Source: Leptospira meyeri (GTDB lineage Bacteria; Spirochaetota; Leptospiria; Leptospirales; Leptospiraceae). Taken from it: a DNA stretch of 64,000 nucleotides. Shown here one piece after another: positions 28,136 through 36,850 of the stretch. Position numbers and translations under genes: made by a program. The DNA lies in contig NZ_SORO01000001.1 in assembly GCF_004368965.1 (NCBI RefSeq), positions 1,396,001 through 1,460,000 on the forward strand. The letters run 5' to 3'. The notes under the pieces are model-generated. The model saw nothing but the letters and a program-made list of their open reading frames with translations. It made no database searches and was not told the origin of the DNA. Every line of letters starts with the position of its first letter. The stretch's first letter is position 1.

Positions 28136-28612
28136 ATGGCAAAAAGCAAACTACTAGAAATGCATAATGTCGGTATTGTTGTTGAATCACTCGACAATGC
28201 CATTTCTTTTTTCCAAGAAATCGGGTTAACACTGGAAGGCCGTATGGTCGTTGCTGGCGAGTGGGCAGGGAAAGTCACAGGACTTAAGGATCAGGAAGTA
28301 GAGATTGCCATGATGGTTACCCCAGATGGACACACTCGCATTGAACTCTCTCAATTTATTTCCCCGAAAACAGTCGCAGACCACAGAACCGCTCCTGTCA
28401 ATTCGCTTGGTTATCTTCGGATCATGTTTAGAGTGGACAACCTAGAAGAATTAATATCACGACTCAAGAAACACGGTACCACAGTAGTAGGAGAAGTTGT
28501 ATTATTTGAAAATATATACAAACTCTGTTACATTCGGGGAGTGGAAGGAATCCTCATTGGACTTGCCGAACAAATTGGAACCCAAACAGCTACAGATTTA
28601 TTAGAAAACTGA
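28136..28612 (+). CDS. VOC-family (glyoxalase/bleomycin resistance-like) protein
   Basis: A 158-residue protein with the paired beta-alpha-beta-beta-beta layout of vicinal oxygen chelate enzymes. MHNVGIVVESLDNAISFFQEIGLTLEGR starts the first module, with His10 in the usual metal-ligand place. TRIELSQF holds a likely Glu ligand, and LGYLRIMFRVDNLEELISRLKKHG starts the second. Members are lyases, dioxygenases or binding proteins for antibiotics, so the substrate is open. A clear ribosome-binding site (AAGGAAG) precedes the ATG. A short GAATG tandem repeat starts at its stop codon. Confidence 0.8.
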   Translation: MAKSKLLEMHNVGIVVESLDNAISFFQEIGLTLEGRMVVAGEWAGKVTGLKDQEVEIAMMVTPDGHTRIELSQFISPKTVADHRTAPVNSLGYLRIMFRVDNLEELISRLKKHGTTVVGEVVLFENIYKLCYIRGVEGILIGLAEQIGTQTATDLLEN

Positions 28613-28634
28613 ATGGAATGGAATGGAATGGAAT
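28611..28634. repeat. GAATG tandem repeat
   Basis: Four head-to-tail copies of the pentamer GAATG plus a partial copy begin within the VOC stop codon. Copy number could vary by slipped replication, but the repeat lies after a gene, so effects on protein are unlikely. Confidence 0.8.
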
Positions 28635-28724
28635 CGATTCTTATCAAATCATAATGCCAAACTATTTCTTGCATAGTTCGCTATAAGAGATATTTAATAA
28701 TTACAATCGGGGATCACTACTGCT

Positions 28725-29354
28725 ATGAAACTTACATATCCAATATTGTTTCTTGTTTTATTTTCAAATTGCACTCGATATATACTTTCACCTGGCATCA
28801 ACTCAGATTTAGCAGTCACGATCAATGAGACCAAAAATCCAACCGACAATAGTAAATATAAATTATATGTTTTTAAACTGAGCAATGAAAATTTAGAATT
28901 AGCTTTGTTTGATATAAATAACTTTTCCTCACTAAATCCAAACTTTAATAAAAACTTGGAAAAAATTTCTAAAGATATTAAAATATCCAATTTCGCATTC
29001 ATCATCGACGTCTTCGCAGAAAACGGATTAGAAGATTTAAATAGGCTAAATGAAATCGAAATTGATAATCCTGATTGTATTGCGACCAAATATGAAATTT
29101 ATCGTTACGATTATATCAAATTCGTCCTTCTAAGAGGGAAAAGAGAAAATATTTATCCAAAATTTCCTGAAGAAAAATACCAATTTGAATTTCAACCGAG
29201 GATGGCTAACGTCGAAATCACAGAACTTCCCAGAAAGCGCATCCTAATTTATTTCGATCCATCATGTAATCCAACCCATACAAGAAAAATATACTTCAAA
29301 ATAAAATCACAAAAAAACATTAAGTATTCGATAGAATTATCTAATGCCACCTAA
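28725..29354 (+). CDS. hypothetical lipoprotein
   Basis: A 209-residue protein with signal and lipobox FLVLFSNC (Cys16), so it is probably lipid-anchored. The mature part is AT-rich in codon use (many Asn, Lys, Ile) and ends with a beta-rich stretch (ILIYFDPSCNPTHTRKIYFKI). Two further cysteines (PDC at about residue 118 and PSC near residue 186) could form a disulfide. No family is recognised. The gene sits between the VOC gene and the second 5S repeat block, and its stop lies 28 bp before the first repeat copy. The strong AT bias relative to neighbours hints at transfer, but this is weak evidence. Confidence 0.6.
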   Translation: MKLTYPILFLVLFSNCTRYILSPGINSDLAVTINETKNPTDNSKYKLYVFKLSNENLELALFDINNFSSLNPNFNKNLEKISKDIKISNFAFIIDVFAENGLEDLNRLNEIEIDNPDCIATKYEIYRYDYIKFVLLRGKRENIYPKFPEEKYQFEFQPRMANVEITELPRKRILIYFDPSCNPTHTRKIYFKIKSQKNIKYSIELSNAT

Positions 29355-29382
29355 CAAGGACCTATCCCGTCGAAACCCTTAC

Positions 29383-29603
29383 TCATTTCGCGAACAACTG
29401 GTGACTAGTGGTATGATTGGGGTTTATATTAATAGATAAGAAAAAAATTTTAACCCGCAATCCTGCGCAGTGACCCATAGGGAACGAGCAGGCGACTTTG
29501 GCGGGCGAAGCAGCGGAGCGTAGCCAAAAGTCGCGGACATTAGCCGGCTCACACCACGCTCCACAAATAAAAAAGGCGCTCACTTTCATGAACGCTTTCT
29601 AAA
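29383..29603. repeat. 5S-associated repeat unit, copy B1 (5'-truncated)
   Basis: It matches the later two-thirds of the full unit, from TCATTTCGCGAACAACTGGT onward. It carries the GACCCATAGGGA arm, the GCGACTTTTGGC hairpin and a terminator-like hairpin (29569-29597). It has slightly more differences than copies A1 and B2. The left end abuts unrelated sequence after the lipoprotein gene. Confidence 0.85.
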
Positions 29604-29933
29604 GAGTTATTAGTGCTAACAGAGGCAATGTCCTACTTCCACCCCCACTCGCTTTTCCGCTACCGCGGGCGAGTGTCCGAGCCTTGCTCCCTATGGGTCG
29701 CAAGTCTGTCATTTCGCGAACAACTGGTGACTAGCGGTATGATTTGGGTTTTTTATATTAATAGATAAGAAAAAGATTTTAACCCGCAATCCTGCGCAGT
29801 GACCCATAGGGAACGAGCAGGCGACTTTGGCGGGCGAAGCAGCGGAGCGTAGCCAAAAGTCGCGGACATTAGCCGGATCACAAAACGCTCCACAAACAAA
29901 AAAAGCGCTCACTTTCGTGAACGCTTTCTAAAG
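29604..29933. repeat. 5S-associated repeat unit, copy B2
   Basis: A full unit of about 330 bp with the same plan as copy A1: a degenerate 5S 3' end (AGAGGCAATGTCCTACTTCC), a GC-rich palindrome (CTACCGCGGGCGAG), the two inverted-repeat structures, and a terminator hairpin. From 29701 to 29937 it is identical to 19561-19797 except for one base in the hairpin. It directly precedes the second intact 5S gene. Confidence 0.85.
29898..29925 (-). terminator. terminator of 5S rRNA copy B
   Basis: On the minus strand AGCGTTCAC-GAAA-GTGAGCGCT forms a 9-bp stem (one G-U pair) with a GAAA loop and a run of U residues, 23 bp past the 5S 3' end. Variants of it close repeat copies A1 and B1. Confidence 0.85.
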
Positions 29934-29948
29934 AGTTATTAGTGCTAA

Positions 29949-30064
29949 CCCGGCAATGTCCTACTCTCCCATTGAGCGAACCCAATAGTACCATCGGCGA
30001 TGAGAAGCTTGACTTCCGTGTTCGGAATGGGAACGGGTATGGCCTTCTCTCCATAATCACCAGG
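29949..30064 (-). rRNA. rrf: 5S ribosomal RNA, copy B
   Basis: A 116-nt sequence identical to copy A at 20013-20128, with the same closing helix (CCUGG/CCGGG). It is read from a good promoter upstream (TTGACT, 17-bp spacer, CATATG, at 30074-30102). The spacer to the terminator carries a different stem from copy A. Like copy A, it is not next to any 16S or 23S gene. Confidence 0.95.
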
Positions 30065-30073
30065 AGTAATTAC

Positions 30074-30102
30074 CATATGTACGGAGAGGTTCAGTAAGTC
30101 AA
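30074..30102 (-). promoter_or_regulatory. probable promoter of 5S rRNA copy B
   Basis: On the minus strand TTGACT (-35) is followed by a 17-bp spacer and CATATG (-10-like). The start would fall close to the 5S 5' end. Copy A lacks this sequence, since identity between the two blocks ends about 11 bp before the 5S. Confidence 0.6.
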
Positions 30103-30155
30103 ACCTTTCAGTAAGAAAAGGTTGCGTTTTTTTAGGAAGCTGAAACTTTTTCTCT

Positions 30156-30620
30156 ATGTCGGAACTGATGGAACCATTGGTAAAAACTGAAAAATTCACG
30201 GTGATGGGTCTTAAAATCCGGACTTCCAACGCACCTGGTGATGCTGATATCAAAATACCCGCAACGTACTCTCGGTTTTACAAAGAAGACATCCCTAAAC
30301 AGATGGAAACGTTTCGAAAGTATGATCCGCTTTTTGCTGTTTATTTCAACTACACATCTGACGAAAACGGTGCTTATGATTTTTTGTTAGGTTATGCCGT
30401 AGAAGCAAACACAAAGTTATTACCCGGAATGGAGTTAGTTCACATCGAACCACAAAACGGTCGTTATTTTCAAATCCAACCCGGGGCACCGGAAGAAGTT
30501 GTTCCTAAATTTTGGGCAGAAATTTGGAACCATCCAGAGATTCCCAGAATCAGAACTTACCAAACTGATTGGGAAGAATATTCGGAAGCTGGGATCAGAG
30601 TTTTTTTATCTACAAAGTAG
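30156..30620 (+). CDS. GyrI-like small-molecule-binding domain protein
   Basis: A 154-residue protein made of one GyrI-like/AraC effector-binding domain. Marks are the KFTVMGLKIRTSN start strand, FAVYFNYTSDENGAYDFLLGYAV in the middle, MELVHIEPQNGRYFQIQPGAPEEV, and FWAEIWNHPEIPR near the end, where the usual conserved Trp and Glu lie. Stand-alone members bind drugs or metabolites, and some protect DNA gyrase. No DNA-binding domain is attached. Its 3' end overlaps the convergent gene by 11 bp. It lies divergently from the second 5S gene. Confidence 0.75.
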   Translation: MSELMEPLVKTEKFTVMGLKIRTSNAPGDADIKIPATYSRFYKEDIPKQMETFRKYDPLFAVYFNYTSDENGAYDFLLGYAVEANTKLLPGMELVHIEPQNGRYFQIQPGAPEEVVPKFWAEIWNHPEIPRIRTYQTDWEEYSEAGIRVFLSTK

Positions 30621-31047
30621 TAGAAGGTTCAATCTCACCTATTTTTTTCACTTCGCAAAATATATTTTTGTCACCCGAATTCGCTTCTATTGTTCGATAA
30701 CTAGTCTTTGTGACATTTACCATTTTGATACTAATACTATTACCAACATACAAACGAATTTCAGGATCATTTGTTTCAAGTAGTGTATTTCTATACTCAC
30801 ATGGAGCAGTCCATACATTTTTTTCCTTTAGATAAAAGTTACCATATTCCTGAACTTGAACCCCATCGAGTCTTTTGAATTTAGATGTATGACCTGAAGA
30901 ACATTGGTTCACAAATGAACCTGATTGGAAGTTCTTACAGTAAACTTCGTTTTGTTTTTTCTCATTGGAATTCAGAGCCAAAACAGATGAATTATGTCCA
31001 AATGAAACTACAAACATAACAATCAGTAAAAATTGATTGGGTTTCAT
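30610..31047 (-). CDS. hypothetical exported protein
   Basis: A 145-residue protein with a signal peptide (MKPNQFLLIVMFVVSFGHNSSVLA). Five cysteines remain in the mature part (VYCKNF, NQCSS, APCEY, FCEV among them), which suggests disulfides in the periplasm. No domain is recognised. The start overlaps the end of the PrsW gene by 4 bp (ATGA), so it is the last gene of the operon with the TonB-like and PrsW genes, and its 3' end runs 11 bp into the convergent GyrI-like gene. Confidence 0.6.
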   Translation of the reverse strand: MKPNQFLLIVMFVVSFGHNSSVLALNSNEKKQNEVYCKNFQSGSFVNQCSSGHTSKFKRLDGVQVQEYGNFYLKEKNVWTAPCEYRNTLLETNDPEIRLYVGNSISIKMVNVTKTSYRTIEANSGDKNIFCEVKKIGEIEPSTTL

Positions 31048-31808
31048 TTTACTTCCTCTCTATTTGTTAAATTTTCAATTGGTTGGAGATTCCCATCCAC
31101 CACCAGTTCCCGCCAATCGTTCACTGTCCAAACCCAAATCCCAACGAAAAGGGCAGTAGCGATCCAAAGGCCAATGATAGAACCGGGAATCAATAGAAAG
31201 TCTACAACCCCGTGTTGCATGACTGCCAAGGCAAAACCCAATATTATGTATAATCGTTTGTTAGCACTTTCGATCCTCAAATTACTTTTCAACAAAAACA
31301 ATGAAAAACAAAGATTGATCAGCAAATGGATATTGGATGAATGAACGGTTCTTGCAATAAAGAGGTCGAATTTTTTTTCGTCCGGTTCTCTTGCAATGTA
31401 ATGGGTGTTTTCGATAAAAGAAAAACCCATTGCAACAAAAGATCCAAACAAAACCACATTAGGAGAAAAGGTTTTTGTTTTTTTATCATAACCCAATATA
31501 AAAGACAAAACCATAATAAAAAATATCTTAAATGTTTCTTCAGTGATCCCCGCTTGGATAAAAGCCAAATGAGCTGTTTGGGATAACATACTTACTTTTT
31601 TCTTTGGCATAAAATCAGTTTCTGGCCAAAGGATGGGATGAAGTCTAAGAATCAGATCTGTGGACAACCAACCAAAGAACAAAGCCAAAAGAATGCCAAA
31701 AACTTCCTGCCAACCTTTTTTTGGTTTGTATGCCTTCCAAATGACTATGGCCCAAGGAAGAATCGTGAATGCTCCAATCAAATAATCAATGGGTCCAATT
31801 TCTTTCAT
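31044..31808 (-). CDS. PrsW-family intramembrane protease-like protein
   Basis: A 254-residue protein with about seven membrane segments. Family motifs are present: EETFK with Glu90, Glu91 and Lys94, GFSFIENTHY with Glu133, ARTVHSSNIH with Arg153, His156 and His161, and MQHGVVDF near the end. PrsW cleaves the anti-sigma factor RsiW in Bacillus, and other members process different membrane proteins. It is shorter than some members, with no extra soluble domain. It overlaps the TonB-like gene upstream by 4 bp (ATGA) and the exported hypothetical gene downstream by 4 bp, so the three are probably translated together. A shared substrate is possible but unproven. Confidence 0.8.
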   Translation of the reverse strand: MKEIGPIDYLIGAFTILPWAIVIWKAYKPKKGWQEVFGILLALFFGWLSTDLILRLHPILWPETDFMPKKKVSMLSQTAHLAFIQAGITEETFKIFFIMVLSFILGYDKKTKTFSPNVVLFGSFVAMGFSFIENTHYIAREPDEKKFDLFIARTVHSSNIHLLINLCFSLFLLKSNLRIESANKRLYIILGFALAVMQHGVVDFLLIPGSIIGLWIATALFVGIWVWTVNDWRELVVDGNLQPIENLTNREEVK

Positions 31809-33613
31809 TCTGGTAGCTCTTCCATATAACGCCCGTCAAATAAATTGATCATTTCTTTTTGCAATTGTGTGGGAACAAATTCAGGATCAATGGGTCCATT
31901 CCAGAAAAGTTCCGTCACGCGGATGTCGTTTTTAGTTCCTGGTGGAGGCATAAGTGGTCCCAAACTTTCTACAAGTTGTAAGGTACGGAGGTCTTGGTCT
32001 GGGTAATCCGATGCTTCCACAAGTTCTACATCAATCACATCCCCATCTTGGGTAATGGTATAAGCGACCACAGAAGAATAAGGATGGGGGGCCTTGGCCC
32101 AATAGTCCATGTAACTTTCAGGGATTCGCATTTTTGCAGAGATATAATTAGAGTAAGTTGGTGGGACTTTTTTCCCTCGAATTTTTTTGATCTGGCCTTT
32201 GACTGGACCGTTATCTGCTACTTTTTCGTTGGAGATCTTTTCTCCTTTTTCCTTGTTTTCTGTTTCATTCCCCGTCACAACCCCACCATTCAGGCCTTTG
32301 GTATCATCGGGGACATTAGGATCAATAAAATAGAATTCCATTTTTTCAGGACGGAAGTGATCATTCTTCTGTGAGGATTGTTCTTTCTTTTTACCACGTT
32401 GTAGAGTGATCGGGATGAGAAAAACAAGAGAGATCAAAATTAAATGAAAGAGTAAAGAAAGTGGTAAAACATTCCTGAAACCTTTTCGAAGACCAGGTTT
32501 GAAAAAGGGTTCTGACTCACCTACTTTATCTTCTTTAACTCCTAAATTTTCTAAACTAAAGGATTTTTCGAGTAAATAAGAGGAGTAAAAGTAAATTCCA
32601 ACAAGTGCTAATAATGAAAAGCCCGCATAGGCAATGTTTTGTGATGAGATAAAAAAATCTTTATCGGGGACTCCCGGTTTTAATCCAAATCCTGCCAAAA
32701 ACTGGATTCCAAAAATGGGACTTAAATACGAGAATACCCAAACAGCAGAAAACAAAAAAAGCAACAAAGTTAAAAATAAAATCGGGAACCCACGCCAATA
32801 CTCATAAACATAAATATGTCCAAATCCAGGAAGGATATGGTCTCGGAATTTTGCCTTTTCTTTAACAATAAGTTCTAACCGAAATGGGAATCTTCCTTGT
32901 GAAACAACAGCTGCTTTCCACCTTTCTCGGATACGAATCCCTTCCATATAACGTAGATAAGGTTTTGCAATCAGAGACGGAATTTTGTTTCGATTGAAAC
33001 TAAATAGAAGGATACAAAGTGAAATCGAATAATTAAAAACAAACTGGTATAGATCCACAAGCGGTGCCAATGGAGAAAGTGATTTGATCGGGTGTAATTT
33101 TTCAGAAAGGTATTGGAATCCAAAATTGAGTAGGAGAGCAAGAAACAAAACTAACAATAAAGTATCAAACTTGGAATCGCGAATTCTCATCTCCGTTCGG
33201 ATCCTTCCGTAAGGATGATCTGTTTGCAATCGGGTCGTTCGTATGGATTCTCTTTTTTTGTTTCTTTTGTGGCTATGAATGTAGTTTGTTAGGAGCAAAA
33301 GAAAACAAATGACCACAAACCCAAACTTTAGCTGGAGCCCCCGAGAATCTTTCGCTAGGAATTCATTTATGACTGCCTCCCATTCGAGTCCCGACCTGTG
33401 CACTAGTTCAATGGGATAAAAAACAACCCAAGATAGAATATAAACTGCAATCACCGAGGTGGCACGAAGGCGTAGACGGAATTCTCTGGGGAAAGCAAAT
33501 AGAACTCCCAATGCCAAAAATGGCCCAAGAGAAAAGAGAGGGGACATCCAAAGGAAGAAGGTTAAGGATTTTTTAGCCCAGGGAGAGAGTTGTTTTGAAT
33601 TTGCCGAATCCAT
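31805..33613 (-). CDS. polytopic membrane protein with a TonB-like C-terminal domain
   Basis: A 602-residue protein. About nine membrane helices fill residues 15-420, including LPGFGHIYVYEYWRGFPILF, which resembles the TM2-type PGxG turn. One further helix (LLFHLILISLVFLIPITL) precedes a charged, Asn/Lys/Gly-rich linker of about 90 residues. The last 110 residues resemble TonB C-terminal domains (SSVVAYTITQDGDVIDVELVEASDYPDQD, then LGPLMPPPGT). TonB proteins usually have one membrane helix, so the polytopic front half is unusual. It starts the operon with the PrsW-like gene and overlaps it by 4 bp. A role in coupling inner-membrane energy or signalling to the outer membrane is inference. Confidence 0.65.
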   Translation of the reverse strand: MDSANSKQLSPWAKKSLTFFLWMSPLFSLGPFLALGVLFAFPREFRLRLRATSVIAVYILSWVVFYPIELVHRSGLEWEAVINEFLAKDSRGLQLKFGFVVICFLLLLTNYIHSHKRNKKRESIRTTRLQTDHPYGRIRTEMRIRDSKFDTLLLVLFLALLLNFGFQYLSEKLHPIKSLSPLAPLVDLYQFVFNYSISLCILLFSFNRNKIPSLIAKPYLRYMEGIRIRERWKAAVVSQGRFPFRLELIVKEKAKFRDHILPGFGHIYVYEYWRGFPILFLTLLLFLFSAVWVFSYLSPIFGIQFLAGFGLKPGVPDKDFFISSQNIAYAGFSLLALVGIYFYSSYLLEKSFSLENLGVKEDKVGESEPFFKPGLRKGFRNVLPLSLLFHLILISLVFLIPITLQRGKKKEQSSQKNDHFRPEKMEFYFIDPNVPDDTKGLNGGVVTGNETENKEKGEKISNEKVADNGPVKGQIKKIRGKKVPPTYSNYISAKMRIPESYMDYWAKAPHPYSSVVAYTITQDGDVIDVELVEASDYPDQDLRTLQLVESLGPLMPPPGTKNDIRVTELFWNGPIDPEFVPTQLQKEMINLFDGRYMEELPE

Positions 33614-33676
33614 TCTTTAGTCTTATCTCAAGGAAAATACTTTGAATTTTCATGGAAAACAAAAAATTTGGCGGAT

Positions 33677-35077
33677 ATGGCACAGCCGAAAGAGAAAGAA
33701 GAGCAGTCGCTCAAACCCATAGTTGCAGTCTCCAAAAGAAGGGGCTTTGTTTTCCCAGGATCCGAAATTTACGGAGGCCTCTCCAATACATTTGACTATG
33801 GCCCGAACGGAATCGAAGTATTAAACAACCTAAAACGACTTTGGTGGGAATACTTTGTACACAGACGGGACGATGTTTTGGGACTTGATTCCTCCATCCT
33901 CCTCCACCCACGCGTTTGGGAAGCTTCTGGTCATATTTCTAACTTTAACGATCCCCTAATGGATTGCAAAAAATGTAAAACGCGGATCCGCGTGGATAAG
34001 TTTTTGGAAGATAAAGAAGGCGAAGGTGCAGCGACAGGAAAAACTCTAGAAGAACTTACAAATACTATCCGAGACAAAGCCTATGCTTGTCCAACTTGTG
34101 GCACTGTGGGAAGTTTTACGGATGCCCGCCAATTCAATTTGATGTTCAAAACATCGCATGGTGCCTCCGAAGAAGGTGCCACTGACATTTACCTTCGCCC
34201 AGAAACGGCCCAAGGTATTTTTATTAATTTTAAAAATGTAACCCAAATCGCTCGGAAAAAAGTTCCGTTTGGAATTGCACAAATTGGGAAGTCTTTTCGA
34301 AACGAAATCATGGCTCGCCAATTTATCTTTCGCACACGTGAGTTCGAACAAATGGAGATGGAGTTTTTCTGCGAACCAGGAACTCAGAAAGAATGGTTTA
34401 AGTATTGGGTGGACTACTGCATGGACTGGCTTGTGAATGTGGTTGGTTTAAAAAAAGAAAACTTACGTGTGAGAGAACATGAAAAAGAAGAACTTTCTTT
34501 CTACAGTGATTCCACAAGTGATATCGAATACAAATATCCATTTGGTTGGGGGGAACTTTGGGGTGTGGCTTCGAGAACCGATTATGACCTTACCCAACAT
34601 GAAAAATTTTCTTCGGAAGATTTAAAGTACCATGATCTCGACCAAAAGAAAAAATACCTTCCATATGTAGTCGAACCTGCCCTTGGTCTTAACCGCCTCT
34701 TCCTTGCTGTTTTATGTGATGCTTACGAAGAAGAAAAGTTAGAAAAAGACGACATTCGCACTGTCCTTCGTTTTGGAAGACGTGTCAGCCCAATGAAAGT
34801 GGCAATTTTCCCTTTGATGAAAAAAGACGGACTCGATGCCAAAGCAAAAGAAATTTATGCGGACCTTCGTAACCATTGGTATGTAGATTACGATGAAAGT
34901 GGCGCCATCGGAAAACGTTATCGCCGCCATGACGAAATCGGAACTCCATTTTGTATCACAGTGGATTATGATTCCATGAGTGATGGAACCGTCACCATCC
35001 GGGAAAGAGATTCAATGAAACAAGAAAGAATTGCAATCACAGAAATCAAATCTTACCTAATCAACAGAATGGTATAG
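33677..35077 (+). CDS. glyQS: glycyl-tRNA synthetase, dimeric type
   Basis: About 466 residues of a class II synthetase that charges tRNA-Gly. The front has GFVFPGSEIYGGLSNTFDYGP, the standard opening of the alpha2-type enzyme. A zinc-binding insertion has CKKC and CPTC pairs. Motif 2 appears in AQIGKSFRNEIMARQFIFRTREFEQMEMEF, and motif 3 in VEPALGLNRLFLAVL. The C-terminal anticodon-binding domain follows (KVAIFPLMKKDGLDAKA). I prefer the ATG at 33677, but a TTG at 33668 in frame is possible and neither has a strong ribosome-binding site. The GNAT gene begins at the very next base after the stop. Confidence 0.93.
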   Translation: MAQPKEKEEQSLKPIVAVSKRRGFVFPGSEIYGGLSNTFDYGPNGIEVLNNLKRLWWEYFVHRRDDVLGLDSSILLHPRVWEASGHISNFNDPLMDCKKCKTRIRVDKFLEDKEGEGAATGKTLEELTNTIRDKAYACPTCGTVGSFTDARQFNLMFKTSHGASEEGATDIYLRPETAQGIFINFKNVTQIARKKVPFGIAQIGKSFRNEIMARQFIFRTREFEQMEMEFFCEPGTQKEWFKYWVDYCMDWLVNVVGLKKENLRVREHEKEELSFYSDSTSDIEYKYPFGWGELWGVASRTDYDLTQHEKFSSEDLKYHDLDQKKKYLPYVVEPALGLNRLFLAVLCDAYEEEKLEKDDIRTVLRFGRRVSPMKVAIFPLMKKDGLDAKAKEIYADLRNHWYVDYDESGAIGKRYRRHDEIGTPFCITVDYDSMSDGTVTIRERDSMKQERIAITEIKSYLINRMV

Positions 35078-35545
35078 GTGATTCGAGATTTAACAGAATC
35101 TGACAGAAACCAAACCATCGAACTCGTGAATCAGTTTTACCGAAAAGTAAACGAACTCGAGTTAGATGGTCTTTTTCGCATCCGTCCTCGCGCCGCTACG
35201 AAATTTACTGATATCTACTTTAAACTCATAGGAACCGGCAAGGTCTATATGCGTGGGTTCTTTGTGGATTCGGAACTTGTATCTTTACTCATTGGCCGAA
35301 TCGAAGAGAAACCACACCTAGAAGAAGAAAGAAGCCTATTTATCGATCTTGCAGTCACCAAACTTGGTAAAAAGAAAAAAGGATATATGTCTGAACTTTT
35401 GAAGGATGTGGATCTTTGGTGCAAAGAAAAATCTATCCCTTCGATCGAACTACGGGCCATTTTACAAAATAAAGAGGCGGTGGAATTTTGGGACAACTCC
35501 TCCTTTGAAAGATTTTACATTCGTTACCGCAAACGAGTGGATTGA
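35078..35545 (+). CDS. GNAT-family acetyltransferase
   Basis: A 155-residue protein starting with GTG directly after the stop of the synthetase gene, so it is likely translated by coupling. The GNAT fold is seen in IRDLTESDRNQTIELVNQFYRKV at the front, RSLFIDLAVTKLGKKKKGYMSELLKDVDLWCKEK (acetyl-CoA site, with KKKKGYMS in place of the usual RxxGxG/A), and NKEAVEFWDNSSFERFYIRYRKR at the end. The substrate is unknown. A link to tRNA-Gly or protein N-terminal acetylation is only suggested by position. Conventional sites ease the family call. Confidence 0.8.
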   Translation: MIRDLTESDRNQTIELVNQFYRKVNELELDGLFRIRPRAATKFTDIYFKLIGTGKVYMRGFFVDSELVSLLIGRIEEKPHLEEERSLFIDLAVTKLGKKKKGYMSELLKDVDLWCKEKSIPSIELRAILQNKEAVEFWDNSSFERFYIRYRKRVD

Positions 35546-35825
35546 AATTTTTACTCCGAAATTAAGTCGTTTGTTAGTTAATTTCACCTAACTTTACCTT
35601 AATGGGAAACGGTAAAAAAAACAAATCCCAAAACCAATCCCGTTGGTCCATATCCAATCCTCTGGAACTAATTTTCTAAATTCGGCAAACACAATTCCAT
35701 ATCTAAAGATGTTCAATTTGACCCAAACCACCCCACTTTTTTCGAATTTGTAGCAAAAATATCCTTGCCCCAAATAAGGCAAATTGACACAGTTTTATCT
35801 TAGAAAATTCAGAGGTGAAATATAT

Positions 35826-36755
35826 ATGATTCGCAAAGGTCTTTTGGCCATTTTTATCACGGTTGCGTTAGCAAGTCCTGTTCTCGCTAGTTCGGGTTCT
35901 TCTTCCAAACCGCTCGCAGGCACTTATCCCATTATCCTTTCTCATGGTCTTTTTGGCTGGGGCGAAAACTCCGGTGGAATCATCAGCATCGTCAACTACT
36001 GGGGTGGAACGGACGATTACCTCAGAAGCCAAGGGGCTACTGTATTTGCTCCAGGGAAAACGGCAGCCAACTCAAACGAGGTGCGAGCTGCTGAACTAAA
36101 AGCCGCTATCCTTACTTATGCCGCAGCAACAAACTACACTGGAAAGTTCCACATCCTTGGTCACTCTCAAGGTGGACTTGATAGCCGTTATATGGTTTCT
36201 AACTTAGGACTTTCTGGTCGCACAGCAACACTCACGACTCTCAACACACCTCACTATGGTTCTCCGATTGCTGACATTGTGAAAACAGTTCTTCCGAGTT
36301 GGATCCAACCCTTTGTTGCTAGTGTAGTAGAAACTCTTGTAAAACTTGTTTATGGTGGAACCAACCAACAAAATGCTTTGGCGGCCTTAGCTTCTCTATC
36401 AAAAGAAGGACTCACTGCTTTTAACGGATACACTCCAAACAAATCCGGTGTGAAGTATTTCTCTTACGGATCTTCTATCACAATTCCTGACCTAATCCAA
36501 CACCCGCTCATGGGGATCCTTCACCCTGCTTGTGGGGCCGGTGGACTTTTCCAAGGACAAGGTTTCACAAACGATGGGCTCGTTCCACTTTCTTCACAAA
36601 AATGGGGAACATGGAAAGGTGGACCTTCCTATGGAATCTTCACAACTGGAATTGACCACTTACAAGTATCCAACACTCTCCGTTCAGGAAGTCTTTGGTA
36701 TGATGTGGAAGGTTTCTACCTAGATATGGCTTCTAACATGAAGGCAAATCAGTAA
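35826..36755 (+). CDS. secreted triacylglycerol lipase
   Basis: A 309-residue alpha/beta hydrolase. I start it at ATG 35826 because MIRKGLLAIFITVALASPVLA is a clear signal peptide cut near LAS. An upstream in-frame start would add 14 poorly fitting residues. The oxyanion-type opening YPIILSHGLFGWG, the nucleophile Ser114 in GHSQGG, the Asp250 in TNDGLVP and the His278 in GIDHLQ match family I lipases of Pseudomonas/Burkholderia, which need a membrane foldase. That foldase gene follows directly. A strong terminator separates the two. The intergenic region before it holds a TTGACA box and a TTGCC/GGCAA inverted repeat, with no clear -10. Confidence 0.9.
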   Translation: MIRKGLLAIFITVALASPVLASSGSSSKPLAGTYPIILSHGLFGWGENSGGIISIVNYWGGTDDYLRSQGATVFAPGKTAANSNEVRAAELKAAILTYAAATNYTGKFHILGHSQGGLDSRYMVSNLGLSGRTATLTTLNTPHYGSPIADIVKTVLPSWIQPFVASVVETLVKLVYGGTNQQNALAALASLSKEGLTAFNGYTPNKSGVKYFSYGSSITIPDLIQHPLMGILHPACGAGGLFQGQGFTNDGLVPLSSQKWGTWKGGPSYGIFTTGIDHLQVSNTLRSGSLWYDVEGFYLDMASNMKANQ

Positions 36756-36776
36756 TTCACTTTCGAATTTTTTAAG

Positions 36777-36805
36777 AAAACCCAAGCTTCGGCTTGGGTT
36801 TTTTT
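36777..36805 (+). terminator. rho-independent terminator between lipase and foldase genes
   Basis: CCCAAGC-TTCG-GCTTGGG (7 bp, UUCG tetraloop) is preceded by four A and followed by seven T. It is expected to reduce transcription into the foldase gene, giving more lipase than foldase. Confidence 0.85.
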
Positions 36806-36850
36806 GTTTCCAGATGTTTCAATCCATCCTTTACTACGATACCATCTCCC

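Noticed and set aside
35594..35782. A 62-codon minus-strand frame in the gap before the lipase
   Set aside because: No ribosome-binding site, no motif, odd composition. The 280-bp gap is better read as a control region with a TTGACA box and a TTGCC/GGCAA repeat.
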